Shown: positions 9,710-19,583 of the stretch, piece after piece
How positions within the stretch are numbered: the stretch's first letter is position 1
How the letters are laid out: each line of letters begins with the position of its first letter
Assembly (NCBI GenBank): GCA_016716185.1
Contig: JADJWV010000002.1
Span: 310,001-374,000 of the forward strand
Reading direction: 5' to 3'
Length of the DNA stretch: 64,000 bases
Source: Saprospiraceae bacterium
Lineage (GTDB): Bacteria > Bacteroidota > Bacteroidia > Chitinophagales > Saprospiraceae
Program-made: the position numbers and the translations under genes
Notes under the pieces: generated by a model
Told to the model about the DNA's origin: nothing
Databases searched by the model: none
What the model saw: the letters and a program-made list of their open reading frames with translations, nothing else

Positions 9710-10364
9710 GATCAATAATTTTTTGTTGGACTATGGGCCAAAGATCGTTGGTAGGCAATTGAGCCTCGAAAAGCATGGCTTCACCACTGGATGGATGCTT
9801 AAATTGGTATTTCCATGCATGCAAACCTATGGACCTGTCTGGGTTTCCCCTTTTGGCACCATATTTAACATCCGCCTTCACCGGAACCCCGGCATAAGCC
9901 AATTGGGCCCTGATCTGATGAAATTTTCCGGAGCGTATCAGAACTTCGAGGATCAGATATCGGTCGAGTTGATGAATGACCTTGTATTCGAGTTCGCAAA
10001 GATTTCCTTGTTGTTCAGAATTGATATGTGATTTTTTTTGCCTTCCATCTTTTTGAAGAAAATTCTGCAGAATTCCTTGATCGGGAATTTCACCTTTTTC
10101 TACCAAAGCGATATAAGATTTTAGAAAAGTACCCGAAGATTGCTGATGTATAAGGTTCTCATGTGCTTTGGAATTTTTGGTCAACAACACCAAACCCGAG
10201 ACCGGACGGTCGATCCGGTTGATCAAATGCAATTCTGTTTTGCAGTATGATTTTAAATATTGAAGCAATGACCTATCGCCTGTTTTGTCATTTTGGACAG
10301 GCATACCCGAAGGTTTATTGGCCAAAACCAGATAATGGTCCTGAAAAACTAAATAATCTTTAAT
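9702..10364 (-). CDS. RluA-family pseudouridine synthase with non-ATG start
   Basis: Isomerises uridine to pseudouridine in rRNA or tRNA. The catalytic Asp lies in LINRIDRPVSGLVLLTKNSK, and later VLIRSGKFHQIRAQLA is the conserved RluA motif. The protein is small and has no S4 domain. Homology to the family (IKDYLVFQDHYLVLANKPSGM) clearly extends upstream of the TTG at 10325, yet no ATG, GTG or TTG occurs between that point and the in-frame stop near 10390. The first plausible starts are ATT at 10364, CTG at 10376 or ATC at 10382. I use ATT (220 residues) provisionally. The stop of the upstream 45-codon gene at 10384 is adjacent, so reinitiation is possible. A sequencing or assembly error that removed an ATG is the main alternative. 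Confidence 0.85.
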   Translation of the reverse strand: MKDYLVFQDHYLVLANKPSGMPVQNDKTGDRSLLQYLKSYCKTELHLINRIDRPVSGLVLLTKNSKAHENLIHQQSSGTFLKSYIALVEKGEIPDQGILQNFLQKDGRQKKSHINSEQQGNLCELEYKVIHQLDRYLILEVLIRSGKFHQIRAQLAYAGVPVKADVKYGAKRGNPDRSIGLHAWKYQFKHPSSGEAMLFEAQLPTNDLWPIVQQKIIDHV

Positions 10365-10383
10365 GGAAGTAGTCAGATAGATT

Positions 10384-10521
10384 TCAGTTTATTTCTTCGT
10401 AATCACTATACTTGCTTTTGTCGTTTTTGGGCTTACGGGGATCAATTACAATGATTTTATCTTTAAGAAAAAGAGCATAAACTGCGTAAATCGCCAAACC
10501 GAAAATGATAAGTCGGATCAT
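10384..10521 (-). CDS. Small single-pass membrane protein (45 aa)
   Basis: An ATG at 10521 opens a 45-codon frame. Residues 2-18 (IRLIIFGLAIYAVYALF) form one membrane helix; the rest is a charged tail rich in Lys and Asp ending in YSDYEEIN. The tail loosely resembles short DUF4834-type Bacteroidota proteins, but I am not certain of that. It directly precedes the pseudouridine synthase on the same strand, with the TGA stop almost touching the possible non-ATG starts of that gene. Its length, composition and position argue for a real gene. Function is unknown. Confidence 0.55.
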   Translation of the reverse strand: MIRLIIFGLAIYAVYALFLKDKIIVIDPRKPKNDKSKYSDYEEIN

Positions 10522-10702
10522 GCTGTAAATTTATTAGCTTTCAAAGATACATCGAAATTATACGTTAAACAAAGAGTTTGCGTTATGTAACAACTGCCAT
10601 CCCACCACCGGTTTGGCTTTGACGGAATTTGCCTACTTTTACATGCAGAATTTTATTATATTAATATATTATTATTTATAAATTACTGAATATCATAATC
10701 AT

Positions 10703-13700
10703 ATGAAATTTAATAAAACCAATCTCGTAGGATGGGTGGTTTTCGCAGCCGTTTTCATCATCTATTTTTTCTCTGTAGAACGCACCGGAAGTCTTTGGGA
10801 TTGCGGTGAATTTGTTGCAGGCGCATATAAATTGCAGGTAGTGCATCCCCCAGGTGCTCCGCTTTTCCTGGTCATCGGCAGACTTTTTACCTGGGTTGCT
10901 GAAATCCTGTCAGACAATCCGGCTTACATCGCTTTTGCAGTAAATATCATGTCTTCTCTGTGCTCAGCGTTTGCGGCCATGTTTATTTGTTGGACCACGC
11001 TGATCGTAGCAAAATTATCCAGTATTGGACGTAATGATCAACATCATGAAAACGAAAGTTGGCCCATTCTGGGAGCAGGACTCATCGCAGGTTTGGCCAG
11101 TGGTTATATTTCAACAACCTGGTTTTCAGCTGTGGAAGGCGAGGTATATTCCATGTCAACTATGTTTACAGCGATGACCATTTGGGCAGCATTCAAATGG
11201 TATTATCTGGAAGATACCCCTAAAAATGACAAGTGGCTGATCTTTGCTGTTTTTGCAACGGGTTTGTCTACCGGTGTTCACTTGCTTAGTCTTTTATCCT
11301 TTCCAACCATCGCTATGCTTTACTACTATAAAAGGTATAAAACACATAGCTTTTTTGGAACCCTGCTGGCGGGTTTTGTTGGAATCGTAGCCATCTTTCT
11401 ATTTCAAAGCATTATCATCACCGGGATCCCGCAATTGTGGATGTTTTTTGAGTTGAATATGGTGAATTCATTTGGTCTTCCATTCCATTCGGGACTCATT
11501 CCAACACTCATTGTGATTGTTTTGGCAGGCTACTATGGACTTCGTTACTTTAAAAACAAAGGAAATGATTTGATGCACAAAGTGGTTTTTACCATGTTGC
11601 TTTTAGTGGTGTCTTATTCGACTGTAGGTGTAGTATTGATCCGTGCCAATGCAAAACCCCCAATCAATATGAACGATCCTTATGATGTAGTCCGGTTGAT
11701 CCCTTATTTGAACCGAGAGCAGTATGGCGACCGGAGTTTGATGAAAGGTCCTCATTTTGAAGCAAGACCGGTGGATACTAAATCGGAAGACCGTTGGGGT
11801 CGTGTCGGAGATGAATACAAAGTAGTCGACCAGAAATTTGATTACATTTTCAGAGATAAGGATAAAATATTATTTCCACGGATCAGCCACCAGGATCAGG
11901 GAAGACCGCAGTTGTACAGAATGTGGATGAAACATCTGAACGAAGACAAAGCGAAAGTACCGAGTATGTCATTCAACTTAAAATTTATGTGGTCTTATCA
12001 GTTCGGATGGATGTATTGGAGATATTTTATGTGGAATTTTGCCGGCAGGCAAAATGGCGAACAGGGATTTTATCCTTGGGTCAATAAAGATGGTAACTGG
12101 TATTCAGGTGTCAGTGCAATCGACGGTTCCAGACTCTATAATCAGGACAGACTGCCCCGGGTGATTAAAGAAGACGAATCGAGAAACTCTTATTATTTTA
12201 TTCCATTAATCATAGGACTCATCGGTGTGTTTTACCATTACCGGAAGAACAAAAACGATTTTATGGCTTTGCTGGGATTTTTTATCCTGACAGGTCTTGC
12301 GCTTTGTGTGTTTAACAATTCACCACCCAATGAACCCCGCGAAAGAGATTATGTTTTGGAAGGTTCATTTCTGACCTTCTGTATATGGATCGGGATGGGT
12401 GTTTTGGGAATTGCTCAATTCCTGAAAAATCGATTCAAGCTTTCTAACAACATTGGTGGCATGGCCGCAACCTTGATTGGCATGGCTGTTCCCATAATAC
12501 TTGTTACGGAGAATTTTGATGACCACAGCAGGATGCGATCTACCGGAGCCAGAGATTATGCCTCCAACATCCTCGAATCCTGCAGGCCCAATGCAATATT
12601 ATTTACTTATGGAGATAACGATACTTATCCCGTTTGGTATGCCCAGGAAGTAGAAGGGATCAGAAAAGATGTGCGCGTAATAAACCTGAGTTTGATTGCT
12701 GTGGATTGGTATATTGAAAATCAAAGAAGAAAATTTAATGAATCTCCTCTCGTAAAGATGTCCATTCCTCAGGAGAAATTGAGAGGAAGCTTGAGAAATC
12801 AGGTCTTTTATTACAATCCTTCAAATATGGATGGAAAAAATGTCGATCCACCCATGTCAGCTCTTCAATTTTTGAAATTTATTGCGGAAGAACATCCTAT
12901 AGAAAGTGGAAGTGGAAAAGTTTTTGAGACCTACATGCCAAACAATAACGTATACATTGAAGTCGACCGCGAACGGGCCATACAGGCTGGTTTGTGCAGC
13001 CCTGATGACAGTATGTTTGTCGATAAAATTCCAGTGGGCATAGCGGGTCCGTATATAACCAAAGACGATATCGCCATTCTCGACATCATTCAATCTAATT
13101 TGTATGATCGTCCGGTTTATTTCAGTGTAACCTGTAGCCAGGAAAAACTTTTAGGATTGCAGGATTATATGGAATTAGAGGGTATGGCCTTGAGAATAAT
13201 CCCGGTCAAATCGCAAAGTGATCCCAGTTTGTACATCTATGGATCCGGACGAATCAATGCAGACAGAAGTTACGAAGTGATCATGGACAAATTTAAGTGG
13301 GGCAATTTTGATAAAGTGGACTTGTTTGTGGATCATAGCTTTGCACCAAGTGTTCAGGCCAAAAGGATGATCATGATGCGTACCGCTTTAGCCATGATCG
13401 ACAGAGGCGATAAAGACCGTGCTGCCAAAATGGCCAACAGGTTTTTTGAATCCTTTCCGAATATGAATTTCCAATACGATGTTCGAATCATGCCCTTCAT
13501 CCAGGTACTTATAGATGCAGGAGATTTTGAATCTGCTAAAAAGCATCTCCGGATATTGGCAACAGAAACATTGGACATGCTGGAGTTTTACGATAGCCTG
13601 AAACCGGATGAACTCGAAAGTGGATTCAGTCAGGAAAGAGGATTATCGATGTCTGCTGTACGCGAAATTATAGAGCGAAGCAAAATGGTCAACGATCCTC

Positions 13701-13768
13701 AATTTCAAACTGAGATGGAAACATTCCTGAATAAGTATCATAACGCCACTCCGATCCTGCAAAAATAG
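10703..13768 (+). CDS. DUF2723 family membrane protein (TMEM260-like putative glycosyltransferase)
   Basis: The 1021-residue protein starts with a GT-C-type membrane domain. The first helix (residues 8-25) is followed by the hallmark segment GSLWDCGEFVAGAYKLQ and then VVHPPGAPLFLVIGR, typical of DUF2723. About a dozen helices follow to residue 600, and a large soluble C-terminal region with helical repeats (about 840-1010) ends the protein. Animal TMEM260 of the same superfamily is a protein O-mannosyltransferase; bacterial members are common in Bacteroidota and are thought to glycosylate exported proteins, which is inference here. The acidic residues after the first helix (WDCGEF) fit the catalytic loop. 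rpiB begins six bases after its stop, so both are probably cotranscribed. Confidence 0.85.
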   Translation: MKFNKTNLVGWVVFAAVFIIYFFSVERTGSLWDCGEFVAGAYKLQVVHPPGAPLFLVIGRLFTWVAEILSDNPAYIAFAVNIMSSLCSAFAAMFICWTTLIVAKLSSIGRNDQHHENESWPILGAGLIAGLASGYISTTWFSAVEGEVYSMSTMFTAMTIWAAFKWYYLEDTPKNDKWLIFAVFATGLSTGVHLLSLLSFPTIAMLYYYKRYKTHSFFGTLLAGFVGIVAIFLFQSIIITGIPQLWMFFELNMVNSFGLPFHSGLIPTLIVIVLAGYYGLRYFKNKGNDLMHKVVFTMLLLVVSYSTVGVVLIRANAKPPINMNDPYDVVRLIPYLNREQYGDRSLMKGPHFEARPVDTKSEDRWGRVGDEYKVVDQKFDYIFRDKDKILFPRISHQDQGRPQLYRMWMKHLNEDKAKVPSMSFNLKFMWSYQFGWMYWRYFMWNFAGRQNGEQGFYPWVNKDGNWYSGVSAIDGSRLYNQDRLPRVIKEDESRNSYYFIPLIIGLIGVFYHYRKNKNDFMALLGFFILTGLALCVFNNSPPNEPRERDYVLEGSFLTFCIWIGMGVLGIAQFLKNRFKLSNNIGGMAATLIGMAVPIILVTENFDDHSRMRSTGARDYASNILESCRPNAILFTYGDNDTYPVWYAQEVEGIRKDVRVINLSLIAVDWYIENQRRKFNESPLVKMSIPQEKLRGSLRNQVFYYNPSNMDGKNVDPPMSALQFLKFIAEEHPIESGSGKVFETYMPNNNVYIEVDRERAIQAGLCSPDDSMFVDKIPVGIAGPYITKDDIAILDIIQSNLYDRPVYFSVTCSQEKLLGLQDYMELEGMALRIIPVKSQSDPSLYIYGSGRINADRSYEVIMDKFKWGNFDKVDLFVDHSFAPSVQAKRMIMMRTALAMIDRGDKDRAAKMANRFFESFPNMNFQYDVRIMPFIQVLIDAGDFESAKKHLRILATETLDMLEFYDSLKPDELESGFSQERGLSMSAVREIIERSKMVNDPQFQTEMETFLNKYHNATPILQK

Positions 13769-13774
13769 CCAGGC

Positions 13775-14206
13775 ATGAAAATTTCTATTGGATCGGATCA
13801 TGCAGGTTATGAGGTCAGGCAAATGGTCGTTAGTCAGTTGGAACAACAGGGTATCGAGGTAAATGATTACGGCACTTTTTCAGCAGATTCAGTTGATTAT
13901 CCGGATTTTATTCATCCTGTTGGACAAGACATTGATCGAGGGCTGGTTGATTTTGGCATCGTGATCTGTGGAAGTGGTAATGGTGCAGCAATGACAGCAA
14001 ACAAACATCCGTTAGTTCGTTGTGCCCTCTGCTGGAATACAGAATTGGCCGCACTTGCACGCCAGCATAACAATGCCAATGTTCTTGGAATCCCAGCCAG
14101 ATTTGTTTCAACCGATATGGCAATGCAAATGGTCCAGATTTTTCTGAACACTGGTTTTGAAGGCGGCCGACATCAGAAAAGAGTGGATAAAATAAGTCTA
14201 TGTTGA
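13775..14206 (+). CDS. rpiB: Ribose-5-phosphate isomerase B
   Basis: Interconverts ribose 5-phosphate and ribulose 5-phosphate in the pentose phosphate pathway. The 143 residues show the N-terminal IGSDHAGYEV, the catalytic CGSGNGAAM (active-site Cys) and the substrate-binding HNNANVLGIPARF, in the normal order. No signal peptide, so cytoplasmic. It follows the DUF2723 gene after six bases and overlaps the M28 peptidase start by seven (ATGTTGA), which indicates an operon by spacing and not by pathway. LacA/LacB-type isomerases are related, but the length and motifs favour RpiB. Confidence 0.93.
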   Translation: MKISIGSDHAGYEVRQMVVSQLEQQGIEVNDYGTFSADSVDYPDFIHPVGQDIDRGLVDFGIVICGSGNGAAMTANKHPLVRCALCWNTELAALARQHNNANVLGIPARFVSTDMAMQMVQIFLNTGFEGGRHQKRVDKISLC

Positions 14207-15795
14207 AGGCAGTATTTGTTGTTTGGTTTATATATTTTTTAAGCCCGGTATCTGCTCAACAGGATTATTTTGATGGGGTTGTCAGACCAGATTCAAATCT
14301 TGCACCTTTAGATGACAGTCTGAAAAAATTTGCAGACAGAATTGAATCAAATCAACTCAGAAAACATATCGAATTTCTGGCATCCGATACCTGTGAAGGA
14401 AGAGAACTTGGAAGCCATGGAAATGATCTGGCAGCACAATATATATCCAGTGAATTTGAAAAACACGGATTGGCAAAAACACCGGGATTCCAAAATTATT
14501 ACCAGGAGGTGGTTTTTAAATGGATCTATTGGGATAAACTCATTTTTAAGATCAGAGATGTGCCCTACAAACAATTATGGGATTATCTGATCATCCCTGC
14601 AGAGAATGGCGACCTCGAGTTGAAAACTTCTGAATTTGTTTTTCTGGGTTATGGGATCGATGATGAGTCATACAGCGATTACAAAAATATGGATGTCCGT
14701 GGCAAAATTGCACTCATTTATAAAGGAGAACCCAGAAATAAAAAAGGTATTTCTTTTTTAACCGGAAGCAAAGAACCATCTGCATGGTCGAATGACCTCA
14801 AGAGGAAACAACAAACAGCAGCAAAAAATGGAGTCCGGCTGTTGTTGGTTATTGAAGACCAATTCAAGGAATGGGTAGACCAGAACAGATCTCAGGTCAT
14901 ATCACCGCAAGTTTATCTCCATGATGGAAAGGAAGATACTACAGTGCAATGCAACCTGATGTATTTATCATCAACCACAACTTCCATGTTGTTGGGTGAT
15001 CAAATCAAAAAAGTCGTCAAAGCCAGGAACCGGATACACAAAACTGGTAAACCACAATCGCTCATCGTAAAGAGCCAACTTGAAATTCTTCATAAGCGTA
15101 CAGTCAAAACTGAGCGTGGGCAAAATGTTTTAGCCTATATCAAAGGGAGCACAATACCGGATGAATTAATTGTCATTTCTGCCCATTACGATCACATTGG
15201 AAAAAGAGGCAATGAAGTTTTTAACGGAGCCGACGACAATGCCTCTGGAACTGCAGCTGTGGTGGAAATTGCAAAAACGTATCAGTGGATGGCCGATCAG
15301 GGTGTGAGACCAAAGCGATCAGTTTTGTTTGCATTGATGACAGGCGAAGAAAAAGGCTTATTAGGTTCCCTTTATTATGTGAATAAACCTCCCATCAGTT
15401 TAGAAAAAACCATAGCCAATATCAACACAGACATGATTGGGAGGACCGACGATTTTTACAAAACCGACTCCAATTATGTTTATGTTATTGGCGCTGACCG
15501 GATCGATTCCGGTTTGCATGTTCTGAATATCGATATCAATCAGAAGTATGCTCAATTGAAAATGGATCACAGGTTTAATTCAGAAAGCGATCCCAACAGA
15601 TTTTATTACAGATCCGATCATTATAATTTTGCTGAGAAAGGTATCCCTGTGATTTTTTTCTTCAGTGGTGTCCACAAAGACTATCACCGGATCACCGATG
15701 ATGTGGATAAAATAATGTTTGGAAAAGCTGCGAAAATTACCAAACATATTTTTTGTTTGTCGTGGGCATTGGCTAATCCATTCATGAGCCAATAA
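14200..15795 (+). CDS. Secreted M28 family zinc peptidase with PA domain
   Basis: An aminopeptidase-type enzyme, 531 residues, with an N-terminal signal peptide (MLKAVFVVWFIYFLSPVSA). A PA-like insert occupies roughly residues 140-250. The two-zinc site is complete: His in SAHYDHIG (about 328), Asp in GADDNASG (about 344), the Glu pair in MTGEEKGLLGS (about 381), Asp in NTDMIGR (about 410) and the final His in GVHKDYH (about 494). It should release amino acids or short peptides in the periplasm or outside. It overlaps rpiB, and a POT transporter follows 359 bp downstream, which fits peptide degradation coupled to uptake. There is no T9SS sorting domain. Confidence 0.9.
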   Translation: MLKAVFVVWFIYFLSPVSAQQDYFDGVVRPDSNLAPLDDSLKKFADRIESNQLRKHIEFLASDTCEGRELGSHGNDLAAQYISSEFEKHGLAKTPGFQNYYQEVVFKWIYWDKLIFKIRDVPYKQLWDYLIIPAENGDLELKTSEFVFLGYGIDDESYSDYKNMDVRGKIALIYKGEPRNKKGISFLTGSKEPSAWSNDLKRKQQTAAKNGVRLLLVIEDQFKEWVDQNRSQVISPQVYLHDGKEDTTVQCNLMYLSSTTTSMLLGDQIKKVVKARNRIHKTGKPQSLIVKSQLEILHKRTVKTERGQNVLAYIKGSTIPDELIVISAHYDHIGKRGNEVFNGADDNASGTAAVVEIAKTYQWMADQGVRPKRSVLFALMTGEEKGLLGSLYYVNKPPISLEKTIANINTDMIGRTDDFYKTDSNYVYVIGADRIDSGLHVLNIDINQKYAQLKMDHRFNSESDPNRFYYRSDHYNFAEKGIPVIFFFSGVHKDYHRITDDVDKIMFGKAAKITKHIFCLSWALANPFMSQ

Positions 15796-16154
15796 AAAGA
15801 GACCGGGAGTTTTTCTTCTGAACAACTGAGTACAGCGCACCGAAGAGCCTATTAAACTAAATTAAACGGTACGATGGATGCTGCATGCGAAACTACCATC
15901 AGCACATTGAAACCCGCCGATTCAAGAAAAATTAATGTTCCAATCTTCTTATGAGGCTAAAATTCATTAACCCGGTTAGATATCCAAATTTTACCAAATT
16001 TAATCTTTAAATGGATTAAAATTAATTTAGAATACGAAATATAATTCTGTGGTTATTTAATATTTCAATTTTCTATAGGCATTGCAGCCCATTTGGTGGA
16101 ATCCCGTTATATTTAGGCGCAGAATTCCTAAATTAAAATCAATTCAAACGAAAC
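15796..16154. other. Intergenic region before the POT genes
   Basis: This 359-bp stretch holds no credible gene. It is AT-rich in its second half and probably carries the promoter for the peptide transporter genes: TATATTTAG at about 16106-16114 approximates the Bacteroidota -7 box. I see no strong terminator hairpin for the M28 gene and no repeat. Confidence 0.5.
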
Positions 16155-17831
16155 ATGGAAGCTAATAAACAGACCGGGAAGCACCCTAAGGCCCTGATTG
16201 CATTATTTTTTACAGAGATGTGGGAGCGGTTCGCTTACTACCTTATGGTAGGGATCCTTTTAATTTATATGACAGATACCGCAACAGGTGGAAAAGGATT
16301 TCCAACGAAAATTGGTGCAGATATCGTAGGGAGTTTTATCGCATTGGTTTATCTAACACCTTTTATCGGTGGCTTGATTGCAGACCGCTATCTGGGTTAC
16401 TTGAAATCTATCTTTATCGGCGGGTTGCTTATGGCGAGCGGGTATATAGGGCTTGCTTTGCCTGGAAATACAGCAATGTTTATTTCATTGCTGCTCATCA
16501 TTGTGGGTAATGGCTTTTTCAAACCAAATATTTCCACCTTGCTTGGGAATATTTACAATCGCGAAGATTTAAAACCGCTTAAGGATAATGCGTATAACAT
16601 ATTTTACATGGGGATCAACATCGGTGCCTTCGTATGCAATTTCGTCGCGGCTTACCTGCGCAACCAATATGGTTGGGGATATGCTTTTGCCGCAGCGGGT
16701 GTTGGGCTGTTGATTGGTCTGGGTATCCTGGCTATGAATTTAAAGAACCCCGATATTGTGAATGCCAATGTCAAAAAACCCATTCAGCCAGAAGACATGC
16801 CTCTTTCTCAAATATTTATGAAGGTATTTCTTCCTGCCATTATTGCTGCAATCATTGGATGGATTGTTCCGGCACAGATTTTTGGATCGCCGATCATGGG
16901 AACACAAGCCAACGATGCCTTTATTTTTGCCTGCTTACCGATTATTTCCTTTTACATATCTCTATGGCTTAATGCTACCGGACAAGACAAAAGAAGTATT
17001 GGAGCCTTGCTGTTCATATTTGCAATCTCAATTGCATTCTGGACCATTTACAATCAGAATGCTACAGGCCTCACTTTATGGGCAGAACGCCATACCGACC
17101 GGGTGGCCTCAGAAACAACCGCCCAAATAACCGGCGCCATTTTCCCAATGCAACAGGTCACAGATAGTTTGCGAATGGTGAATAAACTTGACCCCTACAT
17201 GCGGGAAGTTAAAGATGCAGAAGGTAAAACAATTCAGGAAATGGGACCGGATCCCTATTTTGTCAATGTGCCAAAAGAAGAATGGCCAAACGGAAAGACA
17301 GTAAAACTTACCAATACGGAACTATTCCAGTCCATCAATCCTTTGTTCATTGTATTGCTCACCCTCATCTTCGTTCCACTTTTCAGTTGGCTTCGAAACC
17401 GGGGCAAAGAACCGACGACCATGTCAAAATTCGGAATGGCTTTGTTCATTTCGGGTTTATCTGCATTAGTTATGGTATTTGCTATATGGTCGGTTCCTTC
17501 TATATATACTCACAAAGCATCACCTATCTGGTTGTGGCTGACGTATTTTGTTTTTACGATCAGCGAGATCTTTCTGAGTCCAATGGGATTGTCTTTGGTA
17601 TCTAAACTGGCTCCGGCCCGCTTAACTGCATTAATGATGGGAGGATTTTTCTTGTCGACTTCCATTGGAGGGAAGGTTGCGGGGGTCATGACTTCTTTTT
17701 GGGATGATTTCACAGATAAGAAAATGTTTTTCATGATCCTGGTTGTTGCTGCTTTTATTGGAGGTACACTGATCTATTCCCGGATTAAGTTGCTCAACCA
17801 GATCGTAAAGGACAAAACAGGATTACATTGA
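16155..17831 (+). CDS. POT family proton-coupled peptide transporter (first copy)
   Basis: A proton/di- or tripeptide symporter of the inner membrane, 558 residues with the 12-14 helices of the PTR2/POT family. The proton-coupling motif ExxERFxYY appears as EMWERFAYY at residues 19-27. The PTR2 signature FYMGINIGAF is near residue 151. A hydrophilic loop of about 80 residues (roughly 310-390) lies between helices, as in other Bacteroidota POT proteins. A second, clearly paralogous POT gene follows 29 bp after its stop, then an OPT transporter, which makes this a peptide-uptake cluster. Exact substrate range cannot be told. Confidence 0.93.
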   Translation: MEANKQTGKHPKALIALFFTEMWERFAYYLMVGILLIYMTDTATGGKGFPTKIGADIVGSFIALVYLTPFIGGLIADRYLGYLKSIFIGGLLMASGYIGLALPGNTAMFISLLLIIVGNGFFKPNISTLLGNIYNREDLKPLKDNAYNIFYMGINIGAFVCNFVAAYLRNQYGWGYAFAAAGVGLLIGLGILAMNLKNPDIVNANVKKPIQPEDMPLSQIFMKVFLPAIIAAIIGWIVPAQIFGSPIMGTQANDAFIFACLPIISFYISLWLNATGQDKRSIGALLFIFAISIAFWTIYNQNATGLTLWAERHTDRVASETTAQITGAIFPMQQVTDSLRMVNKLDPYMREVKDAEGKTIQEMGPDPYFVNVPKEEWPNGKTVKLTNTELFQSINPLFIVLLTLIFVPLFSWLRNRGKEPTTMSKFGMALFISGLSALVMVFAIWSVPSIYTHKASPIWLWLTYFVFTISEIFLSPMGLSLVSKLAPARLTALMMGGFFLSTSIGGKVAGVMTSFWDDFTDKKMFFMILVVAAFIGGTLIYSRIKLLNQIVKDKTGLH

Positions 17832-17860
17832 TGCGCGTGTAAATCAGCATCGTTATCCTT

Positions 17861-19519
17861 ATGTTTAAGAAGCATCCAAAAAGTTTGCCCTACCTGTTTT
17901 TTTCCGAAATGTGGGAAAGGTTTGGCTATTATCTCATGATTGGGATTTTTACCCTTTACCTGAAGGATGTGAAAGAGGGCTTTGGGATGACTGAAGCAGA
18001 ATCTGCCGATTTATATGGGACGTTCATTGCATTGGTATTTTTCACCCCATTCATTGGTGGATTGTTAGCAGATCGTTACCTGGGATACAGGAGATCCATT
18101 ATTATGGGTGGACTCATGATGGGTGCAGGATACTGCCTGATGTTTTTTCATTCGCTCACCATACTTTATATCGCCATGACGCTGGTGATTTTAGGGAATG
18201 GTTTTTTTAAGCCGAACATCTCAACCATGTTGGGCAATATATACAACCGTCCGGATTACGTCCAACATAAAGACGAAGGTTACAACATCTTTTACATGGG
18301 TATAAACATTGGTGCTTTTACCTGTAATTTTTTTGGCGCCGCATTATACACCATGCTGGGTTGGGGTTACGCTTTTTTAGCAGCCGGTGTCGGAATGTTT
18401 ATAGGGGTGATCGTTTTTATATTGGGAATCAGGCATTATCAAAATGCAGATCTGAAAAAAGGAGTGAAGGAAGGCGACATGAGCATGATGAGGATTTGTA
18501 TGATTATTTTATTACCCAGTTTGCTGGCAGGTATTTTAGGCTGGCTGCTGGGTGGAATCACAACAGATGCAAATCCAAATGGTAATTTTTTTGGAAGTGA
18601 CAGCAATGATGCCTTTCTGTTTGCATGTATACCTGTTGTATATTACTATTTCAATTTATGGTATAAATCTCCGGCCCATGAAAAAGGCCCGGTGGCGGCC
18701 CTTCTTGCTATTTTTGTGGTTGTTATTTTGTTTTGGGCCGTATTTAAGCAAAATGGTTCGGCACTCAATACCTGGGCAGATCGTTATACCGACAGGCAGG
18801 TTACCGGTGCTACCGGTGAACTGTTTACCACACTGAAACAAGCCAAGCCATTGGTTTATAAGAAGGATACGGTTGCATTGTACGATGCTTTGTTCCGTAT
18901 TCAAAAAGAGAATGGAGTAGTTTTAAAGGATTACAACTATCCGGTATATTTCAGAAATATGGACCCTGTGCAACTACCTGCAGAAGGGACCTCTATAAAT
19001 TTGTGGATCACCAGCCTGAGTCAATCGATAAATCCGGGTTGGGTTATTTTACTGACTCCGCTGCTTGTAGCTTTTTTTGCTTATCTGGGGCATAGAAATA
19101 AAGAACCCAGCACTGCTTCGAAGATAGCAATGGGTTTGCTGGTTTCATCTTTGTCTGTTTTGATCATGATAGCAGCGGTGAATGCCGGAAATAATGGAAC
19201 AGAAAAAGTAAGTGTCTGGTGGCTCATCGGTAGTTATGGAGTAATCACTTTGGGCGAATTGTTATTAAGTCCAATGGGCTTATCCATGGTATCCAAATTG
19301 AGCCCACCGCACATAACGAGTCTGATGATGGGCGGGTGGTTTGTATCTACATCAATGGGCAACAAGTTATCCGGCGTACTGGCAAGCAGCTGGGATCGTT
19401 ATGAAGATAAAAGTGGTTATTTTTGGGTCAACTTTGCACTTTTATCGGCAGCTGCCGTGGCAGGCTTTATACTGCTGCGCTGGCTAAACCGGATTCTTAA
19501 AGAGCATAAATTAAACTAA
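17861..19519 (+). CDS. POT family proton-coupled peptide transporter (second copy)
   Basis: A 552-residue paralogue of the gene just upstream, with EMWERFGYY at residues 16-24, the signature FYMGINIGAF and the same central hydrophilic loop. The two copies share order, length and many motifs but differ in much of the loop and in the sixth helix region, so the duplication is not recent. Separate substrate preferences or expression are likely but unproven. The stop codon lies in a short palindrome (19514-19531). The OPT transporter starts 64 bp further on. Confidence 0.93.
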   Translation: MFKKHPKSLPYLFFSEMWERFGYYLMIGIFTLYLKDVKEGFGMTEAESADLYGTFIALVFFTPFIGGLLADRYLGYRRSIIMGGLMMGAGYCLMFFHSLTILYIAMTLVILGNGFFKPNISTMLGNIYNRPDYVQHKDEGYNIFYMGINIGAFTCNFFGAALYTMLGWGYAFLAAGVGMFIGVIVFILGIRHYQNADLKKGVKEGDMSMMRICMIILLPSLLAGILGWLLGGITTDANPNGNFFGSDSNDAFLFACIPVVYYYFNLWYKSPAHEKGPVAALLAIFVVVILFWAVFKQNGSALNTWADRYTDRQVTGATGELFTTLKQAKPLVYKKDTVALYDALFRIQKENGVVLKDYNYPVYFRNMDPVQLPAEGTSINLWITSLSQSINPGWVILLTPLLVAFFAYLGHRNKEPSTASKIAMGLLVSSLSVLIMIAAVNAGNNGTEKVSVWWLIGSYGVITLGELLLSPMGLSMVSKLSPPHITSLMMGGWFVSTSMGNKLSGVLASSWDRYEDKSGYFWVNFALLSAAAVAGFILLRWLNRILKEHKLN

Positions 19520-19531
19520 CGTATGTTAGTT
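19514..19531. promoter_or_regulatory. Palindrome over the stop codon of the second POT gene
   Basis: AACTAAC at 19514-19520 pairs perfectly with GTTAGTT at 19525-19531 around a GTAT loop; the TAA stop (19517-19519) is part of the left arm. It is followed by AT-rich sequence without a clean T-tract, so it may be a weak terminator, an RNA-stability hairpin or a protein-binding site ahead of the OPT gene. Confidence 0.35.
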
Positions 19532-19583
19532 ATTAAATAAAAAAATGTATTATATTTAATCATTAACGGAGTATCAATTAAAT

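Noticed and set aside
16155..19519. Recent tandem duplication of the POT genes
   Set aside because: The two proteins share motifs but differ widely in loops and several helices, so the duplication is old and not a recent event or assembly artefact.
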